DNA of 45,548 bases, taken from a virus. The stretch covers positions 1 to 45,548 of IMG/VR virus record IMGVR_UViG_3300036900_000123; one strand, written 5' to 3'. This document shows positions 13,240 through 22,001 of this stretch, piece by piece. A program made the position numbers and the translations under genes. Each line of letters opens with the position of its first letter. Position 1 is the stretch's first letter. The notes beneath the pieces are model-generated. The model was not told the origin of the DNA, ran no database searches, and saw nothing but the letters and a program-made list of their open reading frames with translations.

Positions 13240-14611
13240 TGATGAGCGCTCTGAGCTGTTCGTCAGTCATCTTAGTTACATCATTGTTCTGCTGCAGAGG
13301 ACCGGAGAACCCAGCAGGAGGCGCGGCTTGCTGCTTAGGATTGGGCTGCTGCTGAGCCTGATCCGACAGCTTGTTTAGATCAGGAATGCCCCAGAACGCC
13401 TCTGGTATGCCGCTTGCCTTGAGTTGCTTCGTGACTTGATCATAGACCGGCTGATAACCCTTCTTATAGTTGTTGAAGATTGCATTAGCTATGGTGTGGA
13501 TCTGTTCGCGCTGATTGTTAGACAGAACTCCGCCGTTCTGGAACTTGTTCGCCATCGTATTCACAGTGTCGGCCCATGACTTACCGTCCGTTATGAGCCT
13601 CACTTGTGCATCTGTGATCGCATTCCCCGCCGTGTTCAATTTGGTCAATGAGTCGAGCAAGTCCTGATCGGACACGGAACCCGGTGTTTTGAGCGCTGCG
13701 TCAATTCGTTGCAGATAGGGCAAGCCGTTAGCTGTGAGTTCGTACTGAGGCAGCTTGATGTAGTTGCTCGAGATACGATTCGCAGCCATTGAGAAACGAG
13801 AAGCGGCTTGCGGCGAGTAAGCACTAGTCGGCATTTGCGTAAGCAGCATCGAGACTGAGTCTCTGTGCTGATTAGGTACTTGCTGCATAGTCGCGTTACC
13901 AGCCAGAACGGCCTGCCCCCAGCTTTGAACGACTGGATCTGAAGTATCCACAGTGCCACTTTTCGCCGCCGCTGCAGCCTCGGTCGCTCGGTTATGGCGC
14001 TCGGTTTCGGCTTGGGCTTGTTGGGTTAGCTTGTTCTGCTGATCAAGCCTCTGTTGCTCAATTGGATCTCGGACGGTCGGATTGGTGAAGAGAGGCTGTT
14101 TAGTATTTGGATCGTAGACCGCCCCGCCAGCTCCTACGTTCATCGGCGCCAACTGCTTTGGAGCTGGCGGCATGAGCTGACTAAGAGCCATCTGTCCCAT
14201 TGCCTCAGGACTCTGCGCGAGCATTCCTGCAAGGGCTTGTCGCGTTGCACCTGTTGGTCCCTCGGTCGGCACTGAATAGACATCAGGAGCCTGCGGCTGA
14301 CCTTGATCGTTAGGCAGGTTCTCAAGCGGAATATTGGTCCGCATCTGATTGCCGACGAGCTGATTCGCGAGCTGCTGTTGCTGCGCTTGTTTAGCCAGCG
14401 CCGACTTCTGATCTTGTCGAGAGAGAAGCGCCGCAACGATCGGTGCGGATGCGATATCGGCCGATTCAGCAATGGATCTCGACGGCCGGCCGTTGTTCTG
14501 TAGAGCTCGAGCCATGAGCTGTTGAATGAAGATCGACCGCTGGGGATTGGGCTGCATCTGAAGTTGCAGCTGCGTCGCCATACGTCCAGCAAAGGGATTT
14601 TTAAACGCCAT
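13229..14611 (-). CDS. Gln-rich internal virion protein
   Basis: This 460-aa product is rich in Gln and Ala, with long stretches of predicted helix (e.g. QQRLDQQNKLTQQAQAETER). Both neighbours overlap by about 11 bp. No catalytic motif is visible. It is the second of three consecutive Gln-rich or helical proteins, which together probably make the ejected internal proteins. Confidence 0.65.
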   Translation of the reverse strand: MAFKNPFAGRMATQLQLQMQPNPQRSIFIQQLMARALQNNGRPSRSIAESADIASAPIVAALLSRQDQKSALAKQAQQQQLANQLVGNQMRTNIPLENLPNDQGQPQAPDVYSVPTEGPTGATRQALAGMLAQSPEAMGQMALSQLMPPAPKQLAPMNVGAGGAVYDPNTKQPLFTNPTVRDPIEQQRLDQQNKLTQQAQAETERHNRATEAAAAAKSGTVDTSDPVVQSWGQAVLAGNATMQQVPNQHRDSVSMLLTQMPTSAYSPQAASRFSMAANRISSNYIKLPQYELTANGLPYLQRIDAALKTPGSVSDQDLLDSLTKLNTAGNAITDAQVRLITDGKSWADTVNTMANKFQNGGVLSNNQREQIHTIANAIFNNYKKGYQPVYDQVTKQLKASGIPEAFWGIPDLNKLSDQAQQQPNPKQQAAPPAGFSGPLQQNNDVTKMTDEQLRALINGQ

Positions 14612-15074
14612 TAGATTGCTGTCCCCTCAAAGCCCTAGCTAACAACATCTGAATATACTGCTTACTCTGATCCTGAGAAGCCTGAGGCTGTTGCCCACCG
14701 AATGGATTAGGCAGTCCTCCGGCACTACCCATGCCAGGAATCTGCGAAGCGCCGTAACCCCCCGCTAGCATCCCGGCTAGAACATGAGCCACGTCATGCA
14801 TCTGAGACCCGGGACCCGTGGGCACCCCCGCCGCTTGAGCTCGTCCGTAGACTCCCTGTCCCGTGTCACCGATTGTTACCGGATTGCCGCCGTAAGCGCC
14901 TCCGAACTGATCGACCATCGGCTCCCAGTTCTTACCGAGGATCTTGTTCCAGACCCCCGTGCTGAGAGGGTCTAAAGCGCCGAGTGGAATACGTAATGGA
15001 TCTTCCTTGAGCTTTCCAAGCATGTCCTTGAGATTGAACTTCTCAAAGGAAAAGACATCATGCAGGTAGCTCAT
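14601..15074 (-). CDS. Structural accessory protein, hypothetical
   Basis: This 157-aa product begins MSYLHDVFSFEKFNLKDMLG and continues with LRIPLGALDPLSTGVWNKIL and a Gly-rich region (MLAGGYGASQIPGMGSAGG), then a Gln-rich tail. Proteins with this start occur between ejection genes of podovirus-like phages, as I recall. It is not a lysozyme: no catalytic motif was found. Confidence 0.55.
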   Translation of the reverse strand: MSYLHDVFSFEKFNLKDMLGKLKEDPLRIPLGALDPLSTGVWNKILGKNWEPMVDQFGGAYGGNPVTIGDTGQGVYGRAQAAGVPTGPGSQMHDVAHVLAGMLAGGYGASQIPGMGSAGGLPNPFGGQQPQASQDQSKQYIQMLLARALRGQQSNGV

Positions 15075-16583
15075 CTACAGAGCCCCGTAATCAACAGCTA
15101 AGTAGCCGTCCTTCATGCCGACGAGCCAGATCGGAACCTCTTCGGCGAGAACCCCTAAGGAATGACCCTTGAGGCCAAGCGTCTCTGCGATCTTGTTCCA
15201 GGTCCAGAAATAGACGTTATGGCCTTTATAGCTGCCGATCTTCGTGATATTCTTCTTGAGTCGACTGTCGGAAAACTTCGTAATTGCCGCACCGCCGAGC
15301 GTACCGGCTAGATTCGCCGTTGATCCTTTCTTTGAGCCCGCGTTGTTAGCTTGCTGATTGTAGTTATTCTGTAGGCCCGCTTGCTGCAATGCATAAGCCC
15401 CGCCCGCATCAACCTGACCCGGGGTATAGAAGCCATTTAGCTGCGGCGTCTGCACTTGGTTGAGTCCGAGTAGTGCCGCGAGCTGATTGAACTGCTGATC
15501 TCTCGCAGTACCGGCTTCATTGAAGGCTTGACCACGAAGAGCATTGTTCTGAGCGGCGACGCTCTGCTGATTCTGCAACTGCTGGTTCTGCATTCCATAC
15601 TGCTGCTGAATCGCTTGATTGCCCAAGAGCTGATTCTGTAGAGCTTGACCTTGTGCTGTAGTACCAAGCCCGAACTGATCGAGCTGAGCCTGATTGCCGA
15701 ACTGTCCCTGCTGAAGTCCCGCACCGAACTGACTCAATGCGTTCTGGTTCTGAACGCCGGCTTGACTGAGCGCTGCTTGATTGCCGAAGCTACCTTGTGT
15801 CAGCCCAGCATTGAACTGGGCCTGCGCTTCGTTCGTTCCAGCGCCTCTCAGGTTGAGCATGTCCGAGAGCTGACGTGAGGCGTCTTGCCCCCCGAACATC
15901 ACAGCTTGATTCGCGAGATTGCCGAACTGCTGATTCTTGTTCGTGAGGAACTGGTTGTACTGATCGCCGAATGCAGCGGACCCCGCCTGTAGACCTTGAT
16001 TGGCTAGCTTCTGATCGAGCGCGTTCTGGTCGCGGTTGAACTGCTGATTCAATAATCCAGCGGAATTGTTGTAGAACGCATTCGCCGCGTTCTGATTGAA
16101 GCCCTGATAGTTCTGCGGTAGCGGTGCTGCTCCACCGAAGTTGAGGCCGCCAATCTGCTGCTGTAGCTGCGGCGTCTGTAGACCGTTCAAGCCCTGAACA
16201 GAAGTCTGGAGTCCAGGGACTTGCTGAGGAGCGACGCCGACCTGCCCCAACTGCGGGACGCCTGGGATCTGGCTTTGAGAGACCGTCTGCAAACCCGGAG
16301 CTTGACTCCCCGGACTGAACGCCGCATAGGGACTCGTCTGAGGTAGTTGCTGAGCTTGGTAGTTCGCTTGGCCCAATAACCCCTGGCTGATGTTCATCTG
16401 AGTACCCAAGAGGTTTTGAACCTCCGGGCTCAGATTCAGAGTTGCAGTGTTGTTGTTCGGGCCTGAATAAGTCAGCGATCCATAAGGCGTGATCTGGTTG
16501 ACCCGATTCGCTTGAGCCTCAGCACCGATGATCTGATTAGGATCAGGCGCGGGCGGCGGCGTCGGCTGATTTTTCGATCCCAC
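15075..16583 (-). CDS. Q/N-rich virion protein with C-terminal S74-type domain
   Basis: This 502-aa product has a Pro-rich start (QPTPPPAPDPNQIIGAEAQA). A long Gln/Asn-rich region (about 150-430) with imperfect repeats such as GLQQGQFGNQAQLDQFG follows. From about residue 436 it reads FSDSRLKKNITKIGSYKGHN and later GVLAEEVP, the signature of the intramolecular chaperone/peptidase S74 family, with SDxRLKxxI containing the presumed cleavage Ser. The domain probably trims or folds the protein during assembly. Fusion to a Gln-rich ejection-like protein rather than a spike is notable. Confidence 0.7.
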   Translation of the reverse strand: MGSKNQPTPPPAPDPNQIIGAEAQANRVNQITPYGSLTYSGPNNNTATLNLSPEVQNLLGTQMNISQGLLGQANYQAQQLPQTSPYAAFSPGSQAPGLQTVSQSQIPGVPQLGQVGVAPQQVPGLQTSVQGLNGLQTPQLQQQIGGLNFGGAAPLPQNYQGFNQNAANAFYNNSAGLLNQQFNRDQNALDQKLANQGLQAGSAAFGDQYNQFLTNKNQQFGNLANQAVMFGGQDASRQLSDMLNLRGAGTNEAQAQFNAGLTQGSFGNQAALSQAGVQNQNALSQFGAGLQQGQFGNQAQLDQFGLGTTAQGQALQNQLLGNQAIQQQYGMQNQQLQNQQSVAAQNNALRGQAFNEAGTARDQQFNQLAALLGLNQVQTPQLNGFYTPGQVDAGGAYALQQAGLQNNYNQQANNAGSKKGSTANLAGTLGGAAITKFSDSRLKKNITKIGSYKGHNVYFWTWNKIAETLGLKGHSLGVLAEEVPIWLVGMKDGYLAVDYGAL

Positions 16584-16998
16584 TTAGGTATCTCTCCGTG
16601 AACTCAGTTCTGAGTAGTCCGTAACTGAATACTGTTTCTAGATTCGCTGCGCTGTGTCGGTGGCAGCCTTCCTCTTTGAAGCCGACGCCCATTAGCAGCT
16701 TTCGAGCTCGACGGTTCGACTTCTTGACCAGCGCTGTAATGCGCTGCGTCTTGAGCTGAACGAACGGATAGCTCAAGAGCCAAGTGACCACTTGCTTAGT
16801 GGCCCAACGAGGGGAATCCGCAGCAAAGCTCAGCTCGATGTCGAAGGTCTTGTAATTGTTATAGGCGCAGACCGCGACGAGCTTCTCGTCACGCCACACA
16901 CCCAGACACGCACACTGACCGAGGTTTGATTGGAGGCGTTGTTCGATCCAGGCTTTAAGAAAGGCGTTGCGAGCCTCACTCGCTGGAAACTCGATCAA
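16543..16998 (-). CDS. GNAT N-acetyltransferase
   Basis: This 151-aa product has CLGVWRDEKLVAVCAYNNYK followed by RRARKLLMGVGFKEEG, the beta-strand and acetyl-CoA-binding pattern (LLxxxGF.EEG) of GNAT enzymes. It lies between structural genes and overlaps the start of the next gene by 41 bp. The substrate is unknown. Phages of this kind often keep a GNAT gene beside tail genes, which suggests modification of a virion or host protein. Confidence 0.75.
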   Translation of the reverse strand: MIEFPASEARNAFLKAWIEQRLQSNLGQCACLGVWRDEKLVAVCAYNNYKTFDIELSFAADSPRWATKQVVTWLLSYPFVQLKTQRITALVKKSNRRARKLLMGVGFKEEGCHRHSAANLETVFSYGLLRTEFTERYLSGIEKSADAAARA

Positions 16999-18467
16999 TG
17001 GATATCCGCCGGCTCAAAGGCATAGTCAATCGCTCGCCAGTTCGGCAGGAAGCCCTTGACTGAGCCTCGAGAGTAGAGCTGCACTGACTGACCTGAACCG
17101 ACCGCTGTGAGCCATTCAGAACGTGTCTGCGGGTCTTGGCTCCAGGGAGACGTATCCCACGGTGACGTGTTCCAGGGAGTGCCTAGAGCGTCCGTGGTGC
17201 TGTCCTGTGCGAACTCCGGTCTCTGGAAGTCATAGCCTAAGCCCGTCGTCTCCGTGAGGGTGCCGTCGCCTGTGACGACAGTTCGGTATTCGAGGACGTT
17301 CACCTTTGCACCGCCGCCGAGTCTATTTGGGGCGGTCGCGATCTCCCACGGAATAGCGGCTCCGTTGTCGGAACTGCCCTCATAGCGGTTCACGTAACCC
17401 GATACGTCTCCGAAGTAGAGCTGTCCATTGAAGATCTCCCAACGCGTGGCGTTCAGTCCTGTGAAGAGTGACGCCGTGCCGTTGTTGAGATTCAAGACGT
17501 GCTGATAGTAGGTCTGCACGCTTTGGGGGACATTGATGATACGAAGTCCCATATAAGGCACGAAGAACACTTGCCAGCGCTCGAGGCCGCCCTTGTTCCT
17601 GACAGCGTCCTTAGCCGCTCCCACGAGCTTTGACGGCGGCGCTAGCCCCTGAGTCTGAAAGTCTCTAGGAAAGACGTTGTAGTCGTAGCTCGTAACAGCA
17701 TGGATCTGGCCTGAGAACTGCTCAATGGCAATGATCTTGCCGGCGCTATACCGACCGACGATCGCCCAATCGTTAGCGTTAGAGGGATCACTGCCTTGGT
17801 AGACAAGAACCTCACCTGTGTCGAGAAAGATCGCGAAGTAGTCGTCAGGCCCTGCACCCCCATCCACCGTCCAGCTCTTGAGATCTACCACGTTCCCGCC
17901 CGTGCTCGAGACACGGTCAATGGGGAACCGCGTGAGCGTTCCGCCTAGAGCATTCACGGCTGAGTAGTAGAAAGCCGATTCAGTCCCGGTAGCAAAGTAA
18001 GAATGGGACTTGAACACATGGATGATCTTGAACGACTCCGGCGACACGACACCAATCAGTGTTAGCGGCGAATAGACCGAACCCGCCGCAGGACTGTAGG
18101 TGATGTAGATCGGATCGTCCGAGCCGTTGACCATGCCCAAGCGACCATTCATGGCTGCGGCGTTCCAGGTGTTTCTAGAGACGCCCGTTTTGAGATTGAC
18201 GGCTGAGCCCGTCGTGATGTCTGCAAGCGTTCCACCTGAGCAAGAATAGAAGCGCTGCCCAAACGGGGTATCGAAGTGCTTCAGGAAATCGACAGGCCCG
18301 GAACCGGCTTGGAGATAGCGCGAGTAGCCGTTCCTTAGATGCACACCCGTTTCATCGGAGATGACGTTCGTGAAGATGGCCGCATCTTGTGCCGGCATCG
18401 TTGACGGGGAATCGCGAGTATTCCAGCCTCCGAAGGGAGCGGGAGCCGAAATCTCATTACGGGCCAA
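16995..18467 (-). CDS. Tail/DNA-stabilisation-type structural protein
   Basis: This 490-aa product begins MARNEISAPAPFGGWNTRDS and continues with MPAQDAAIFTNVISDETGVH, the start of a widespread podovirus structural protein. It has many short beta-strand blocks (e.g. YVNRYEGSSDNG, EIFNGQLYFGDVSG) that suggest a beta-propeller-like ring. It follows the P22 gp4-like gene, as P22 gp10 does, so I assign it to the tail tube or plug. Exact function is inferred from order. Confidence 0.7.
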   Translation of the reverse strand: MARNEISAPAPFGGWNTRDSPSTMPAQDAAIFTNVISDETGVHLRNGYSRYLQAGSGPVDFLKHFDTPFGQRFYSCSGGTLADITTGSAVNLKTGVSRNTWNAAAMNGRLGMVNGSDDPIYITYSPAAGSVYSPLTLIGVVSPESFKIIHVFKSHSYFATGTESAFYYSAVNALGGTLTRFPIDRVSSTGGNVVDLKSWTVDGGAGPDDYFAIFLDTGEVLVYQGSDPSNANDWAIVGRYSAGKIIAIEQFSGQIHAVTSYDYNVFPRDFQTQGLAPPSKLVGAAKDAVRNKGGLERWQVFFVPYMGLRIINVPQSVQTYYQHVLNLNNGTASLFTGLNATRWEIFNGQLYFGDVSGYVNRYEGSSDNGAAIPWEIATAPNRLGGGAKVNVLEYRTVVTGDGTLTETTGLGYDFQRPEFAQDSTTDALGTPWNTSPWDTSPWSQDPQTRSEWLTAVGSGQSVQLYSRGSVKGFLPNWRAIDYAFEPADIH

Positions 18468-19170
18468 AGCCGGTCTCTCCCACGTTCGCTAGCGGCACGA
18501 AGTCATCCGAAGGCGGCGCCATTGAGAGATCAGCTAGGCCACCGTCACGAGCAAATGCCTTGCGCTTCTCGCGTTCGTATTCTAGGGCCACCATTTCAAA
18601 CGGCCGGCCATTGGTTCTGAGCCAGCGGGATTCGAGTCCGAGCTCGTAGACGAGATCATCAAGTAACAAGCAGTCGTTGTCTGCTTTCCACTGATTCTGT
18701 CGTGAACCCCCATGTGAACGACACCAGGTGTTCGTTGCGTAGTAGAACGTGAACTGTTCTGCTGAAGTCGGAACGGGATCAAGGAAAATTCGGTTGCTGT
18801 TCGCATCGGCTCTTACCTGGAAGCGCTCAAAGACTCCAATAGTCACGACTCCCGACTTGTTCGCCTGCCATCTCTGAGTGGTGACAGGTCCGTCCATCGG
18901 ATTGTGCCGGCTCAAGGCCCAATGCGTGTTATCGATGAATCGGTCAAAGTCAGTCGGTAATGAATAGGTCTCGGCTGAGGATGCGGTAGTCAACACGTTA
19001 CGCTTGAGCAAGATCTTCCAGTCCATGCGCGCAAGGGTTCTGCCCTCCATCTGAGCCAAACCGAGTATCTTGCGAGTGTTCAGCGCATTATTGCCAACAA
19101 CCGTGGTGACGGGCGCAGTACCCGTTCGTAAGAAGATGTTGTTGACTATTTCAAGTAGCGTGCTCGGCAT
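18457..19170 (-). CDS. P22 gp4-like tail accessory factor
   Basis: This 237-aa product begins MPSTLLEIVNNIFLRTGTAP and continues with LGLAQMEGRTLARMDWKILL and EYEREKRKAFARDGG near the C-terminus. These match the short family of head-to-tail joining proteins typified by P22 gp4 (adaptor that seals the portal). It overlaps its neighbour by 11 bp. In P22 the protein also has cell-wall hydrolase activity. No such active site is evident here. Confidence 0.7.
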   Translation of the reverse strand: MPSTLLEIVNNIFLRTGTAPVTTVVGNNALNTRKILGLAQMEGRTLARMDWKILLKRNVLTTASSAETYSLPTDFDRFIDNTHWALSRHNPMDGPVTTQRWQANKSGVVTIGVFERFQVRADANSNRIFLDPVPTSAEQFTFYYATNTWCRSHGGSRQNQWKADNDCLLLDDLVYELGLESRWLRTNGRPFEMVALEYEREKRKAFARDGGLADLSMAPPSDDFVPLANVGETGFGP

Positions 19171-19753
19171 CCGTCGTCACCTTCGGGGGTCGGCCCCGTT
19201 TCTTGGGCGCCACAGCGACAGGTTCGGGCTTCGGCTCCTCGATCCCCCGATCCGTTAGCCGCGACTTCAAGGACTCGATCTGAGCCTTGAGCGCATCGAT
19301 CTGCGCACGGAGCTCGCCCACATAGCCGTGCCGCTTCTGCGCCTCCAGCCAGTCGCGAGAGCGGTACTTGAGATTCACGAGCTTGGCTCTGAGCAGCCGT
19401 TCGTCCGGCGTCTCAACGAGCTGTTCAAGCGTGAAGATGCGCTCGGACTTACAAGCTGCTACGTCAGCCGGAGTCGCAAAGGCGCACATCTTGATTGGCG
19501 TCCCTTCAACCGGCTCGGCTTCGTTGTTCTTGAAGGCTTCGTATCTGGACTTGAACCGGATCTTGTCAGACTCCGTGACAGGACGCTCAATCTGCTCTGA
19601 GTTACCCATCCAGATATGAATGAACTCCACGTCCTTGAACGAGCCGTCGTTCTGCTTAACCGCTTCGTGCTTGAACGTGACGAGTAAAGCCTTGTCGGGA
19701 TCGTTCCCGCTTAGCTCGCGGCGATAGGCCGCAACGTCAAAACCTTCAGACAT
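19151..19753 (-). CDS. Structural protein with C-terminal AT-hook-like motif
   Basis: The 200-aa reading starts at ATG 19753, after ggagg. A longer form from 19792 lacks a good site. The body is helical with acidic and aromatic stretches (FIHIWMGNSEQIERPVTESD). The C-terminus has a coiled coil (LRAQIDALKAQIESLKSRL) and ends in KKRGRPPK, an AT-hook-like DNA-binding core. It is a plausible head or DNA-associated structural protein, directly upstream of the gp4-like gene. Confidence 0.65.
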   Translation of the reverse strand: MSEGFDVAAYRRELSGNDPDKALLVTFKHEAVKQNDGSFKDVEFIHIWMGNSEQIERPVTESDKIRFKSRYEAFKNNEAEPVEGTPIKMCAFATPADVAACKSERIFTLEQLVETPDERLLRAKLVNLKYRSRDWLEAQKRHGYVGELRAQIDALKAQIESLKSRLTDRGIEEPKPEPVAVAPKKRGRPPKVTTDAEHAT

Positions 19754-20456
19754 GTGCTCCTCCAACCTTGTGTAAACGCAAACAGTCCGCACGCTCGACT
19801 TGCTCTTTGTAGCTGCCCCATTCGTCCGAATAGTCGCAGTGCCTGTAGTAGTCGAAGCACGGACTTCCTAAAGTGAAGTGAACGAGCTTGGCGTTTGCGT
19901 CGTAAGGATACTCTCCCACCAAGTGGTTCCACTTCGCCGGTATCTCTCCAATCTCATCGTCGTTGAGCCAGTTGAAACGATGCAGAGTCTTGCCCCCGGC
20001 TTGAGACGCAAATTCAGTCGTCACGATCTTGTTAGATGGATGCCCGCAGTTCCATAAGACCATCGAGCTCCAGTTCTTCCTCGGATAGTCGTCGTTACGA
20101 GCCTCCATTACTGTACCAATCGCCTTGAGCTTGTAGCGCGTCTTGTAGTCGTGCTTCACGACCATCACAGCATACCGATCATCCCGTAGTGCCCAGAGCT
20201 TGGCGATGTCATCACGGAACAGCATGTCACTATCGCAATACAGCGCCCAGCCTTCGTAGTTCATCAGTGAGGGCACCAAGAACCTGGAGTAGATGAAGGC
20301 ATTCGTCCCGTCCTGCTGTCCGTCGAAGTTCTTGAGCATCGAGGTATGCAGAGGTATGTCGCAGACGGGAACGCTCGAGGTCTGCAAGACGGACTGAATC
20401 AGGACGTGATAGGCGATGGACTCTCGTGGATCGTAACCTGAAAAGAGCGGGATCAA
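19746..20456 (-). CDS. Glycosyltransferase
   Basis: This 236-aa product starts at TTG 20456, which overlaps the preceding TGA (TTGA). ATG 20477 would add 7 residues. It contains DPRESIAYHVLIQSVLQTSS at the start and GWALYCDSDMLFRDDIAKLW, where DSD is a typical GT-A metal-binding DxD. A later FNWLNDDEIGEIPAKWN and HFTLGSPCFD suit a GT8-like sugar transferase. It closes the five-gene glycan cassette. Confidence 0.7.
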   Translation of the reverse strand: MIPLFSGYDPRESIAYHVLIQSVLQTSSVPVCDIPLHTSMLKNFDGQQDGTNAFIYSRFLVPSLMNYEGWALYCDSDMLFRDDIAKLWALRDDRYAVMVVKHDYKTRYKLKAIGTVMEARNDDYPRKNWSSMVLWNCGHPSNKIVTTEFASQAGGKTLHRFNWLNDDEIGEIPAKWNHLVGEYPYDANAKLVHFTLGSPCFDYYRHCDYSDEWGSYKEQVERADCLRLHKVGGAHV

Positions 20457-21079
20457 GCCGCCGGGTTGAACTTCCACGCCTTCTCCTCGGGTACGTCATG
20501 CTTGTTGATTTGGGGTATGTCTCTCATGTTGATCTGAACAATCTTGATCAGGGACCCGTCATTGGCTTTGTCTGCAATCGGCAGGAGCGTGTAAGGCGCC
20601 TGGATGTTGCAGAGCACAGTTTGAGCTCCAACGTGCGGGATCTGACAGCCGTAGTAGTAATCATCCATGAAAATGGTGCCGGTCACTTTGACGACGTTGA
20701 GCACCGTCAGGAGATCGCTCTTAATTGTTCCCTGTGAGTGACCGCCATCGATGAACGCCATGTCCACGAACGGCTTCTTGTCCTTGACGTACTCAGGCAA
20801 GGTCTCGCGCGTGTTGCCCTTGATGAGTTCGATCGTGTAGGACTTTAGATACTCTCGAACCTCGGCTTCCGTACAGCGCTTCTTAGCGTTGCGCTCGATC
20901 TCATCATGAGACTCATCCCCGTCTTCAAAGAGATCGAAGCCGATGTATCGAACCTTCTGCTTGTCGCCAATCTCATTCATCATTCGAGCGGCGTTATGAC
21001 CGTTCCAGGTACCAATCTCCAAGATGACCTTGGGCTTGTGTGCCTCGCACCATGAATAGATCTGAGTGAATCTGTTCAA
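20453..21079 (-). CDS. SAM-dependent methyltransferase (CmcI-like)
   Basis: This 208-aa product has ILEIGTWNGHNAARMMNEIG (residues 19-38), a SAM-binding motif I. FDLFEDGDESHDEI follows, then VDMAFIDGGHSQGTIKSDLL (the DGGHS motif) and FMDDYYYGCQI. These match class I methyltransferases of the rhamnosyl O-methyltransferase/CmcI type, which act on sugars. Its place between two sugar-transferase-like genes suggests O-methylation of a glycan. Confidence 0.75.
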   Translation of the reverse strand: MNRFTQIYSWCEAHKPKVILEIGTWNGHNAARMMNEIGDKQKVRYIGFDLFEDGDESHDEIERNAKKRCTEAEVREYLKSYTIELIKGNTRETLPEYVKDKKPFVDMAFIDGGHSQGTIKSDLLTVLNVVKVTGTIFMDDYYYGCQIPHVGAQTVLCNIQAPYTLLPIADKANDGSLIKIVQINMRDIPQINKHDVPEEKAWKFNPAA

Positions 21080-21729
21080 GCTCCTCTCCCTATTAACATT
21101 CGCTTAAGCGGTCCCTTGAAGTGAGCCATGTAGGGACCGAACGGACTATCAGTCATGACGTTGTCAAAGCCCCGGCCATTCGGGGTTAAGTTCTTGCCTC
21201 TTTCATGACGCGCAAAATCAAACGCATGGCAATCGGTCCAGCCCATGAGTTGATAGATCAATCCATCTTCGTACATGGACCGATATCTATCCTCAAAAGC
21301 CGGCCAGCCAGGATGCTTCGGATTGAAGCCCACCAGTCCCGTCTCTGTGTAGGAATCGCGGCCCATGAAGGTCACGACCTCAGTCTGCTCTAGCAGCTCT
21401 AGCGGCGGCTTACGGAGCATCAGGACATCGGCATCAATCCACCAGAACGGTTCTCCGTCCTTCGCGGCGTCTAACTGTGCGAAGACCTTGTGGCAGAATC
21501 GCTTGGAATCCCACAAGAAGCCCTTACGTTCATCAGGTTTCGGCAGTGCTAGAAAGGCGTCTCGTTCAGGACAAGAAAGAGGCCGGTACTCAATCCCGTT
21601 GATTGCCGGAGGAGCGTGGCCTTCAACGTAGGCTCGGACTGAGCCCGGCCAAAACTTGGCCATACTCGTAAGGCACGTCCTCGCGTACACGTCCCACGCC
21701 TGAGGCGGAAAAGTTGTTATCGCGAGCAT
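21076..21729 (-). CDS. Glycosyltransferase-like protein
   Basis: This 217-aa product reads LAITTFPPQAWDVYARTCLT and FAQLDAAKDGEPFWWIDADV, where DAD may be the metal-binding site of a GT-A transferase. VTFMGRDSYTETGLVGFNP and DCHAFDFARHE follow. It overlaps the neighbours by 4 and 13 bp. I assign it to nucleotide-sugar-dependent glycosyltransferases with moderate confidence; the acceptor is unknown. Confidence 0.65.
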   Translation of the reverse strand: MLAITTFPPQAWDVYARTCLTSMAKFWPGSVRAYVEGHAPPAINGIEYRPLSCPERDAFLALPKPDERKGFLWDSKRFCHKVFAQLDAAKDGEPFWWIDADVLMLRKPPLELLEQTEVVTFMGRDSYTETGLVGFNPKHPGWPAFEDRYRSMYEDGLIYQLMGWTDCHAFDFARHERGKNLTPNGRGFDNVMTDSPFGPYMAHFKGPLKRMLIGRGA

Positions 21730-22001
21730 CGCGTGCGGACCAGTTCTTTTCTAAGCTGTTCAACTTGCCACTTCTCATAGCGAGCATTGAACGAACTTAG
21801 GAAGGTTGGCGCAAAGAAGATCGCTGCGCTTATTAGCCCGACAGCTAATAGAGCAATCCACTGTCTATTTAAAACCAAGCTTCCTACAGAGCCCAGACCA
21901 ACCGCCCAAATCAAAACCAGAGCTGACTTCCCATACCAACTATTGGGCCGCTTGGCATAGATCAGGAAAAGTAGAAATATGAGCTTCCCTACAGTCGGCA
22001 C
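21717..22001 (-). CDS. Small three-helix membrane protein
   Basis: This 94-aa product has hydrophobic stretches GKLIFLLFLIYAK, SALVLIWAVGLGSVGSLVL and WIALLAVGLISAAIFFAP. A charged C-terminal tail (YEKWQVEQLRKELVRTR) follows. It is inserted between two sugar-related genes and may anchor the cassette products at the inner membrane. No family is recognised. Confidence 0.6.
   Translation of the reverse strand: MPTVGKLIFLLFLIYAKRPNSWYGKSALVLIWAVGLGSVGSLVLNRQWIALLAVGLISAAIFFAPTFLSSFNARYEKWQVEQLRKELVRTRCSR

Noticed and set aside
19548-19570. A B-box-like sequence (GGTTCAAGTCC, minus strand)
   Set aside because: It lies within a coding gene and the flanking T-stem has mismatches; chance match.
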